Source: RI-43 sp033764725
GTDB lineage: Bacteria > Pseudomonadota > Alphaproteobacteria > Caulobacterales > Aquidulcibacteraceae
DNA: 20,133 nucleotides
Direction: 5' to 3'
Assembly (NCBI GenBank): GCA_033764725.1
Contig: JANRIR010000016.1
Coordinates: 1-20,133 of the forward strand
Shown here: one piece after another, positions 14,247 to 20,133 of the stretch
Layout: each line of letters begins with the position of its first letter
How positions within the stretch are numbered: the first letter of the stretch is position 1
Notes under the pieces: model-generated
The model's input: the letters and a program-made list of their open reading frames with translations, nothing else
The model's database searches: none
What the model was told of the DNA's origin: nothing
Made by a program: the position numbers and the translations under genes

Positions 14247-15752
14247 ATGCGCATTTGGGCGACGGCGGCGGCGGCCATTATGCTGGCGGGGTGCGCCACG
14301 GCGGGAGGGCCGCCGACGGCTACAGCGATCGCCGTTCCCCAGGCTGCGGACCCCTATTTCCAGGCGGGCGCGCTGCGGGCCCAGCAGGGGCCGTCCTCCG
14401 CGCGCGCCCGCAACGTCATCCTATTCATCGGCGACGGCATGGGCGTCTCCACCGTGACCGCGGCGCGCATTTTCGCCGGCCAGCGGCTCGGCCGCGACGG
14501 CGAGAGCTATGACCTGACGCTGGACGCCTTCCCCCACACGGCGCTGTCGCGCACCTACAGCCACGACCTGCAGATTTCAGAATCCGCGTCGACGGCCACC
14601 GCCATCGTGTCGGGCGTCAAGACGCGCGGCGGCGGCGTCGGGCTGCAGTCCGCCGCGCGCCTCAACGAATGCGGCGACACCGCCGGCAACATCTCGATGA
14701 GCCTGTTCGAGATGGCCGAGGCGCAAGGGCTCGCCACCGGGATCGTCTCGACCGCGCGCATCACGCACGCAACGCCGGCCTCGGCCTACGCCCACGTCGT
14801 CAACCGCGACTGGGAAAACGACGCCACCGTGGCGCGGGCGAACGGCGCCCCGTGCGCCGACATCGCCCGCCAGTTGATCGAATGGCCCGCCGGCGACGGC
14901 TTCGAGATCGCGTTGGGCGGCGGCCGCGCCAATTTCCTGCCGCGGACGACGACCGATCCCGAAACGCCGACCGTCTCCGGCCAGCGCGCCGATGGGCGCG
15001 ACCTGACCGCCGAATGGGCCGCACGGCCTGGACGCGTGTTCGTCTGGAATACGGCGCAGCTTGAGGCGGCGCCGGCGGACGCCGACGTGCTCGGCCTCTT
15101 TGCGCCGTCGCACATGGCCTATGAGGTGGAGCGCGCGGCCGACGTCGCCGGCGAACCTTCGCTGGAGCAGATGACCACCATCGCCATCGCGCGGCTGTCG
15201 CAGAACCCGAACGGCTATGTGCTGATGGTCGAAGCGGGGCGCATCGATCACGCGCACCACGAAGGCAAGGCGCACAAGGCGCTCGCTGACGCGGTCGCGT
15301 TCGACGACGCGATCCGCGCCGCGCTCGCGCAAACCAGCCGCGAGGACACGCTCATCCTCGTCACCGCCGATCACAGCCACACGCTGACCATCGCGGGCTA
15401 CGCCCAGCGCGGCACGCCCATTCTCGGCCTGTCGACCAGTCCCGACGGCGATGGGCTGGCGCTCGCCGGCGACGGCCGCCCGTACACCACGCTCGGCTAC
15501 GCCAATGGGCCCGGCTCGGTATACGCCGACGGCCAAGGCGGCGCCGAGGGGCGCGCGGATCTGCGCAGCGTCGACACGACCGCGCCAGACTACCGCCAGC
15601 AGGCGCTGGTGCCGCTCGGCTCGGAGACGCATGGGGGCGAAGACGTCGCGATCTATGCGTGGGGGCCTGGCGATGAAAACGTCGCCGGCACGCTCGAGCA
15701 GAACGTCATTTTCCACATCTTGGCGCGGGCGCTCGGCATTGCGCCGCAATAG
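14247..15752 (+). CDS. PhoA-type alkaline phosphatase, lipoprotein
   Basis: A 501-residue phosphomonoesterase. The lipobox LAGC (13-16) predicts lipid attachment at Cys16 and an envelope location. Metal and catalytic residues map well to E. coli PhoA: Asp63 in IGDGMG, nucleophile Ser113 in SESASTATA (Ser102), Arg171 in ARITHATPASAY (Arg166), Glu329/Asp334/His338 in EAGRIDHAHH, Asp375/His376 in TADHSH, and His462 in ETHGGED (His412). The residue before the nucleophile is Glu112 where PhoA has Asp101. It would release phosphate from organic esters outside the cytoplasm. The upstream Pho-box candidate agrees with phosphate control. The gene ends 18 bases from the convergent OmpA-like gene. Confidence 0.94.
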   Translation: MRIWATAAAAIMLAGCATAGGPPTATAIAVPQAADPYFQAGALRAQQGPSSARARNVILFIGDGMGVSTVTAARIFAGQRLGRDGESYDLTLDAFPHTALSRTYSHDLQISESASTATAIVSGVKTRGGGVGLQSAARLNECGDTAGNISMSLFEMAEAQGLATGIVSTARITHATPASAYAHVVNRDWENDATVARANGAPCADIARQLIEWPAGDGFEIALGGGRANFLPRTTTDPETPTVSGQRADGRDLTAEWAARPGRVFVWNTAQLEAAPADADVLGLFAPSHMAYEVERAADVAGEPSLEQMTTIAIARLSQNPNGYVLMVEAGRIDHAHHEGKAHKALADAVAFDDAIRAALAQTSREDTLILVTADHSHTLTIAGYAQRGTPILGLSTSPDGDGLALAGDGRPYTTLGYANGPGSVYADGQGGAEGRADLRSVDTTAPDYRQQALVPLGSETHGGEDVAIYAWGPGDENVAGTLEQNVIFHILARALGIAPQ

Positions 15753-15770
15753 GCTGCGCGCCGCCGCCGA

Positions 15771-16196
15771 TTATTCCATATCTAAGGAAATTTCCGCGTT
15801 TCGGCGCATGATGCGCGACGGGTCGGCTTCGGCGCGCCGGAAGTCGAGCGCGACGACGCGTTCCGGCGGCAGGCCGGCGTCGACGAGCGCGGCGACGACG
15901 GATTCCGCGCGCGATAGTGCGGCGCGTTGGGCGGCCTCGCCGTCGTCGCCGGCATCGGGAAACGCGATGACGGTGATGCGCCGCAAGCGCCCGCCCTGCG
16001 CAGCGCAGCGATCGACGGCGTCCTTGGCGTGGCGGATCAGCGGCGCGGCGGTCGCCGGCAGGTTTTCATTGTCCGGCTCGAAATAGAGCGTGATCGGCGG
16101 CTCGTCGCAGGCGGTGCGCACGGGCGTCTCGCCGACGAAGGGGATGCTGGCGCAAGCGGAAAGGCCGACAAGCGCGGCGAGTACGACGAAACGCAT
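15771..16196 (-). CDS. OmpA-like domain lipoprotein
   Basis: A 141-residue lipoprotein (lipobox LSAC, Cys15) with a single OmpA-like domain from about residue 33. The first strand is PITLYFEPDNENL. The core helix region AALSRAESVVAALVDAGLP (92-110) and RRNAEISL (131-138) match the peptidoglycan-binding consensus. Asp81 and Arg96 are 15 residues apart, as are the diaminopimelate-contacting Asp and Arg of OmpA domains. It probably tethers the outer membrane to peptidoglycan or serves an envelope complex. The ATG at 16196 has GGAGG 6 bases upstream, and that site lies inside an 18-bp palindrome. Two extra Cys (30, 64) could form a disulfide. Confidence 0.87.
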   Translation of the reverse strand: MRFVVLAALVGLSACASIPFVGETPVRTACDEPPITLYFEPDNENLPATAAPLIRHAKDAVDRCAAQGGRLRRITVIAFPDAGDDGEAAQRAALSRAESVVAALVDAGLPPERVVALDFRRAEADPSRIMRRNAEISLDME

Positions 16197-16203
16197 GAAC
16201 GGC

Positions 16204-16221
16204 CTCCAAGAATTCTTGGAG
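16204..16221. promoter_or_regulatory. 18-bp perfect palindrome over the ribosome site
   Basis: CTCCAAGAATTCTTGGAG is fully palindromic and overlaps the GGAGG Shine-Dalgarno of the OmpA-like gene (minus strand). It could be an operator, or fold in RNA to limit ribosome access. Confidence 0.5.
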
Positions 16222-16267
16222 CGATGCTTACGCGACGACGATCGCTCCTGCACCTGCAAATGTGGGG

Positions 16268-16402
16268 CGCTGACACCCCTCATCCGTCGGCTTCGCCGAC
16301 ACCTTCTCCCACACGGGGAGAAGGATGGTGCGCTTCTCCTTCTCCCCTTGTGGGAGAAGGTGGATTGCGCCGAAGGCGCAAGACGGATGAGGGGTGTCAG
16401 CG
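16268..16402. repeat. Cloverleaf-like intergenic element with 21-bp outer stem
   Basis: Outer arms 16268-16288 and 16382-16402 pair perfectly over 21 bp. Inside are a left hairpin (GTCGGC-TTC-GCCGAC, 16286-16300), a long central hairpin (arms of 26 bases with one mismatch, 16300-16325 with 16337-16362) and a right hairpin (TGCGCC-GAA-GGCGCA, 16366-16380). It lies just downstream of the typA stop (minus strand) and ahead of the OmpA-like gene. Confidence 0.85.
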
Positions 16403-16423
16403 ATACGCGAAGCCTCGCGCGAA

Positions 16424-18247
16424 TCACCCCGCCTTCGCGCGGCGTTTGCGTTCGTTCGGGTCGAGCCACATTTTGCGGATGCGGATCGCGGCGGGCGTGA
16501 CTTCGACGAGTTCGTCGTCGTCGATCCAGGCGATCGCCTGCTCCAGCGTCATGCGCCGCGGCGGCGTCAGGCGGATGGTTTCGTCCTTGCCGCTGGCGCG
16601 CACATTGGTGAGCTTCTTGCCCTTCATCGGGTTGACGTCGAGATCTTCGCCGCGCGCGTTTTCGCCGATGATCATGCCTTCATAGACATCCTCGCCGTCG
16701 CCTATGAACATCGTGCCGCGTTCTTCGAGGTTCCACAGCGCATAGGCCGTCGATTGGCCGTTGTCGTTGGAGATCAGCGCGCCGCGCTGCCGGCCGGGAA
16801 TGTCGCCTTTCCACGGCGCCCATTCGTGGAAGATGCGGTTCATCACGCCGGAGCCGCGCGTGTCGGTGAGAAACTCGCCGTGATAGCCGACGAGCCCGCG
16901 CGACGGCGCGTGGAAGGTGAGCCGCGTCTTGCCGCCGCCGGAGGGACGCATGTCCTGCAATTCCGCCTTGCGCAGGCTCATCTTCTCGATGACGACGCCG
17001 GAATATTCCTCATCGACGTCGATCACCGCTTCCTCGATCGGCTCGAGGCGCTCGCCGTTTTCTTCGCGCGTCAGCACGCGCGGGCGCGAGATCGACACCT
17101 CGAAGCCTTCCCGCCGCATGGTTTCGATCAGCACGCCCAATTGCAATTCGCCGCGGCCGGCGACCTCGAAGGAATCGGTGTTTCCCGCCTGCGCGACGCG
17201 AATGGCGACATTCGATTCCGCCTCGCGCATCAGGCGGTCGCGGATGACGCGGCTTTGCACCTTGTCGCCGGCGCGGCCGGCCAAGGGGGAATCATTGATC
17301 GAGACGGTGATGGCCAAAGTCGGCGGATCGATCGGCGACGCGGGGATCGGCGCGGCGAGATCGGGCGCGCCGATCGTGTCGGCCACAGTGGCGTTCTCGA
17401 GGCCCGCCACCGCGACAATGTCGCCGGCTTCTGCGCCGTCCACCGGCACGCGGCGCAGGCCGCGATAGGCGAGGAGCTTGGTCAGCCGGCCGCGCTCCAA
17501 TTCCTTGCCGTCGCGCGAAAGCACCCGCACGGGATCGCCGGCCTTCACGCGGCCGGATTCGATGCGGCCTGTCAGCACGCGACCCAGGAACGGATCGGAA
17601 TCGAGCATCGTCGCCAGGAGCGCGAACGGCGCATCCTTGCGCTGCGTCGGCTCCGGGTCAGGCACGTGCGACACGATGAGATCGAACAGCGGGCTCAAAT
17701 CCCGGCGCGCATCGTTCATGTCGCGCACCGCCCAGCCTTCCTTGCCCGAGGCGTAGAGCGCGGGAAAATCCGCCTGCTCGTCGCTCGCGCCGATGGCGAG
17801 AAACAATTCGAAGATGTCGTTGAGCGCCTGATCCGGCTGGGCGGAGGGGCGATCGACCTTGTTGAGCACCACGATCGGGCGCAGGCCGCGCGCCAGCGCC
17901 TTGCCGAGCACGAACTTGGTCTGCGGCATGACGCTTTCGGACGCGTCCACCAAGAGGACGCAGCCGTCGACCATGGAGAGGATGCGCTCCACTTCGCCGC
18001 CGAAATCGGCGTGGCCGGGCGTATCGACGACGTTGATTCGCGCGTCGCGCCACACGATCGAGGTGCACTTGGCCAGAATGGTGATGCCGCGCTCGCGCTC
18101 GAGCGCATTGGAATCCATGGCGCGCTCGGCCCGGGCTTCGTTCTCGCGGAAGGCGCCCCCTTGGGTGAGCATCTGGTCCACCAGGGTCGTCTTGCCATGG
18201 TCGACGTGGGCGATGATGGCGATGTTGCGCAGGATGGGCGCGGTCAT
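16424..18247 (-). CDS. typA: Translational GTPase TypA/BipA
   Basis: A 607-residue ribosome-binding GTPase of the EF-G class that helps 50S assembly and stress or cold adaptation. G-domain motifs are AHVDHGKT (13-20), RERGITI (51-57), DTPGH (75-79), NKVD (129-132) and SGKEG. The C-terminal TypA-specific part includes PSRGLVGYHGEFLTDTRGSG, NDNGQSTAYALWNLEERG and KGKKLTNVRASGKDE. Length is normal for the family. The ATG at 18247 has an AGGA site about 9 bases before it and a good promoter about 80 bases upstream. Neighbours on both sides are unrelated, so it is probably a single-gene transcript ending at the cloverleaf element. Confidence 0.97.
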   Translation of the reverse strand: MTAPILRNIAIIAHVDHGKTTLVDQMLTQGGAFRENEARAERAMDSNALERERGITILAKCTSIVWRDARINVVDTPGHADFGGEVERILSMVDGCVLLVDASESVMPQTKFVLGKALARGLRPIVVLNKVDRPSAQPDQALNDIFELFLAIGASDEQADFPALYASGKEGWAVRDMNDARRDLSPLFDLIVSHVPDPEPTQRKDAPFALLATMLDSDPFLGRVLTGRIESGRVKAGDPVRVLSRDGKELERGRLTKLLAYRGLRRVPVDGAEAGDIVAVAGLENATVADTIGAPDLAAPIPASPIDPPTLAITVSINDSPLAGRAGDKVQSRVIRDRLMREAESNVAIRVAQAGNTDSFEVAGRGELQLGVLIETMRREGFEVSISRPRVLTREENGERLEPIEEAVIDVDEEYSGVVIEKMSLRKAELQDMRPSGGGKTRLTFHAPSRGLVGYHGEFLTDTRGSGVMNRIFHEWAPWKGDIPGRQRGALISNDNGQSTAYALWNLEERGTMFIGDGEDVYEGMIIGENARGEDLDVNPMKGKKLTNVRASGKDETIRLTPPRRMTLEQAIAWIDDDELVEVTPAAIRIRKMWLDPNERKRRAKAG

Positions 18248-18324
18248 GCGGGCGTTCCTGTCCGAGGAGGGCGGGTTCTGCCCGCCGGCGCGCCCAGGGG
18301 CAAGGCAGGGTGGGGGCCTGGCGC

Positions 18325-18353
18325 CTTATATTGCGGCGCCGAATACGCAGCAA
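18325..18353 (-). promoter_or_regulatory. Sigma-70 type promoter of typA
   Basis: On the minus strand TTGCTG (18353-18348), a 17-base spacer and TATAAG (18330-18325). The start would be near 18318, giving a leader of about 70 bases. A 9-bp hairpin, GCCCATGCG-TTTT-CGCATGGGC (18354-18375), abuts the -35, and a strongly A/T-rich tract follows upstream. Confidence 0.6.
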
Positions 18354-18451
18354 GCCCATGCGTTTTCGCATGGGCCGACGTAAAATTATGAAAATAAAGC
18401 GAAAATGGAAAAATTGATCATTTGGCCAGTGTTTGGGACCTGAATCTTCCG

Positions 18452-18479
18452 TTGATTTTTGTGCGCCGCAGCGTAGGTT
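18452..18479 (+). promoter_or_regulatory. Candidate promoter of the small RNA
   Basis: TTGATT (18452-18457), 16 bases, TAGGTT (18474-18479). Transcription would start near 18486, directly before the first hairpin of the candidate RNA. Confidence 0.4.
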
Positions 18480-18485
18480 GTCGGT

Positions 18486-18577
18486 GTTGCGGCGTTTCGC
18501 GACGCCGCCCGCCCTATCGGGCGTTTCCTCCCTATGTAAACTCGCCCCGGGCTGCAAAGCCCGGGGCGTTTTCTTTT
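18486..18577 (+). ncRNA. Candidate trans-acting small RNA with CCUCCC linker
   Basis: About 90 bases between divergent typA and the 3' end of the amidohydrolase gene. Hairpin 1 is GCGGCGT-TTCGCG-ACGCCGC (18489-18508). Hairpin 2 is CGCCC-TATC-GGGCG (18510-18523). A single-stranded linker follows with CCTCCC (18527-18532) and ATG-rich text, then an 11-bp terminator hairpin with a T-tract. An exposed anti-Shine-Dalgarno stretch before a terminator is typical of small RNAs that block translation. No plus-strand protein gene can own the terminator. The family is not recognised. Confidence 0.5.
18543..18577 (+). terminator. Strong intrinsic terminator of the candidate small RNA
   Basis: CGCCCCGGGCT (18543-18553) pairs with AGCCCGGGGCG (18558-18568) around GCAA and runs into TTTTCTTTT. 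On the minus strand the same hairpin has no U-tract, so it is not built to end the amidohydrolase transcript. Confidence 0.85.
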
Positions 18578-18601
18578 CGGCGGCCGCCGGCGCTGTCCGC
18601 G

Positions 18602-19441
18602 TCAGGCCAGGCTGCGATGCAGCTGGGCTGCGGCCAGCGCCTCGCCGAGACGCGCCATGTCGGCCCGCACGCGCGCAAACCCGCTGGTGCGGTTCAAGGT
18701 GCGCTCGTCGAGATAGAGCCCGCGGCTCACTTCGATCTGCAGCGCATGCAGGCTGCGCGCCGGCCTGCCATAGGTCTGCGTGGTGTGCCCGCCGGCGAAG
18801 GGCGCGTTGCGGGCCACGCGGTAGCCCATGCGCCGCAAGGTGGCTTCGACCAGGGCGGTGATGGCGGGATGGCAGGAGGCGCCGAACCGGTCGCCCAGCA
18901 CGATGTCGGGCGCCTGGGGACCACGCGCGCAGCTCGGCATCGAATGGCAATCGATCAGGATGGCGCAACCGAAGTGCCCCCGGGCTTCGTCCAGCAGCGA
19001 GGCCAGCATGGCGTGATAGGGCCGGTGGACCGCGCCGAGCCGCCGTTCGGCCTCCGCCGCCGCCAGTTTGCCGGCATAAAGCGCCTGGCCGTCGGCCGCG
19101 ATGCGCGGAATGGCCCCGAGGCCCGCTTGCACCCGCGGCGAGGCGGCGGACGGCGCGGCGCCGAGCCGATCGGCGTACATGTCGGGGTCGAGCTCGCCGG
19201 GGTCGCGGTTCAAATCGACGAAGGCGCGGCCGATCGTGCCGGACAAGAGCGGCGCGCCATGCGCGGCCGCCCCGGCGAACAATTCATCGACATAGGCGTC
19301 CTCCGAGCGGCGCAGCGCAGCGACCGGCACGCGGGTCAAGGCCAGGAGGCTTTCGGGATAGCGGCGGCCGGAATGCGGCGAGGCGAACACCAGGGCCGAG
19401 GTCCGCCGCAACGGCTCGATCAGGGCGAAGGGGGCGCCCAT
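18602..19441 (-). CDS. N-formylglutamate amidohydrolase family protein
   Basis: A 279-residue metal-dependent hydrolase of the family that releases formate from N-formylglutamate, the last step of one histidine degradation route. Motifs, in order: SPHSGR (21-26), DAYVDELF (about 48), DLNRDP (76-81), DCHSMP (164-169), AGGHTTQTYG, and LQIEVSRGLYLDE. His and acidic residues in these are the expected metal site. No other hut genes are nearby, so a role in histidine degradation is not supported by context, and the substrate may differ. The ATG at 19441 has GAGGG 7 bases upstream. In-frame alternatives are ATG 19510 and TTG 19540. It is divergent from cpdR. Confidence 0.92.
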   Translation of the reverse strand: MGAPFALIEPLRRTSALVFASPHSGRRYPESLLALTRVPVAALRRSEDAYVDELFAGAAAHGAPLLSGTIGRAFVDLNRDPGELDPDMYADRLGAAPSAASPRVQAGLGAIPRIAADGQALYAGKLAAAEAERRLGAVHRPYHAMLASLLDEARGHFGCAILIDCHSMPSCARGPQAPDIVLGDRFGASCHPAITALVEATLRRMGYRVARNAPFAGGHTTQTYGRPARSLHALQIEVSRGLYLDERTLNRTSGFARVRADMARLGEALAAAQLHRSLA

Positions 19442-19648
19442 GTCATCGCCCTCGACCGCGCGCGCATCGGCCCGCGCGGGGCGCATTTTGTGATCAATCC
19501 GTGCTTCCATCCCGCCAAATCTGATCGTCGCCGTGGGCAAAGGTCAACTCAAGGGGGGCCGGGATTTGCGCTGCAAGGTGCGCTTTACTCAGTTATGCTA
19601 GCGTCGTGGGTGGTTCGGGGCGAAGACGGCTCGCGGGAGCTCGAGGCG

Positions 19649-20008
19649 ATGGCGCGCATCTTGTTGGCGGAAGACGACGATTCCCTGCGCCAGTTCCTGA
19701 CCTCCAATCTCGGCCGCGCCGGCCACACGGTCGACGCCTATGGCGACGGCGACAGCGCCTGGGAGGCGCTGCAGCACGCCTCGTTCGACCTGCTTTTGAC
19801 CGACATCGTCATGCCCGGGATGGACGGCATCGAGCTCGCGCGCCGCGCGGCGGACAAGGATGCCGGGCTTAAGATCGTGTTCATTACCGGCTTCGCCGCC
19901 GTGGCCCTGTCGCAGGCCAGCCAGGCGCCCAAGGACGCCAAGGTCCTGTCCAAGCCGTTCCACCTCAAGGATCTGGTGGCCGAGGTCGAACGCGTGATCG
20001 CGGCGTGA
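19649..20008 (+). CDS. cpdR: Single-domain response regulator CpdR
   Basis: A 119-residue stand-alone receiver. In Caulobacter, unphosphorylated CpdR brings ClpXP to the pole and primes it to degrade cell-cycle proteins, and the CckA-ChpT relay phosphorylates it. Visible residues are the acidic pocket Asp9-Asp10 (LLAEDDDS), phospho-acceptor Asp52 in LLLTDIVMPGMDGIELARRA, Thr80 in FITGFAAVAL, and Lys102 in VLSKPFHLKDLV. The FITGFAAVAL and AKVLSKPFHL segments are distinctive of CpdR rather than of other receivers. There is no output domain. The ATG at 19649 follows GAGG/GGGAG sequences. A TATGCT -10-like site lies at 19594-19599. A tRNA gene follows 70 bases after the stop. Confidence 0.93.
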   Translation: MARILLAEDDDSLRQFLTSNLGRAGHTVDAYGDGDSAWEALQHASFDLLLTDIVMPGMDGIELARRAADKDAGLKIVFITGFAAVALSQASQAPKDAKVLSKPFHLKDLVAEVERVIAA

Positions 20009-20028
20009 GGGCGCCGCCGCAAGCGGCC

Positions 20029-20057
20029 TTGTGACCGCGCCCGGCGCTCGCTATAGG
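20029..20057 (+). promoter_or_regulatory. Promoter of the tRNA-Val gene
   Basis: TTGTGA (20029-20034), exactly 17 bases, TATAGG (20052-20057). Transcription would start near 20064, about 15 bases before the mature tRNA 5' end. Confidence 0.6.
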
Positions 20058-20078
20058 GACGATCCCCTCGAAACGGTC

Positions 20079-20133
<55 letters not shown>

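Noticed and set aside
14577..15749. A 390-codon minus-strand open frame over the alkaline phosphatase
   Set aside because: Antisense shadow; the sense gene has every catalytic residue.
16394..18391. A 665-codon plus-strand open frame over typA
   Set aside because: Antisense to a complete, motif-verified TypA.
18433..18861. A plus-strand open frame covering the small-RNA candidate
   Set aside because: It crosses the strong terminator, lacks a ribosome site and continues antisense to the amidohydrolase.

Overview
The window is about 67% GC and reads as the chromosome of an alphaproteobacterium, most likely from the Caulobacterales / Hyphomonadaceae neighbourhood. The case rests on a CpdR-type cell-cycle receiver beside an N-formylglutamate amidohydrolase, a DUF2794 protein (a family known from alphaproteobacteria), a PraR/PhrR-like XRE regulator and a HisN-type phosphatase. 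No phage, transposase, CRISPR or plasmid genes are visible. The genes are ordinary chromosomal genes, and the unusual content is mostly between them.

Layout. (1) 1-5,414: the 3' end of a YgjP-like metallopeptidase; a secreted protein of unknown function with an internal duplication, flanked by an inverted pair of palindrome-plus-box repeats; a class A penicillin-binding protein (all three on the minus strand except the first); a divergent Bax-inhibitor-1/YccA membrane protein with a clear terminator; and DUF2794. (2) 5,415-5,905: a gene-free stretch with a structured region that ends in an intrinsic terminator, and an inverted repeat. (3) 5,906-11,164, plus strand: a short-chain dehydrogenase, then a tightly coupled four-gene operon (ABC ATPase, ABC-2 permease, GldG-like periplasmic protein, DUF4340 protein) that matches the GldA/GldF/GldG arrangement. 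(4) 11,323-13,963: a DUF1223 thioredoxin-fold protein (minus), chorismate mutase (plus), HisN phosphatase (minus) and the XRE regulator (minus). (5) 14,185-16,196: a PhoA-type alkaline phosphatase lipoprotein behind a candidate Pho box, and a small OmpA-like lipoprotein. (6) 16,424-20,133: typA/bipA with a good promoter, a candidate small RNA gene, N-formylglutamate amidohydrolase, cpdR, and a tRNA-Val(GAC) cut by the window end.

Several products act at the envelope: PBP, BI-1, the Gld-like transporter, both lipoproteins and the secreted proteins. CpdR and TypA are global regulators. The metabolic genes are chorismate mutase and HisN (aromatic and histidine synthesis), plus the SDR and the amidohydrolase.

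The most notable non-coding signal is a set of at least six intergenic structured repeats, almost all at gene 3' ends. One family pairs a 25-nt palindrome of variable sequence with a 6-nt spacer and an invariant 25-bp box. Another has two copies (4,940 and 11,187) whose differences preserve base pairing. A compact three-hairpin small RNA candidate with a CCUCCC linker lies between typA and the amidohydrolase gene.
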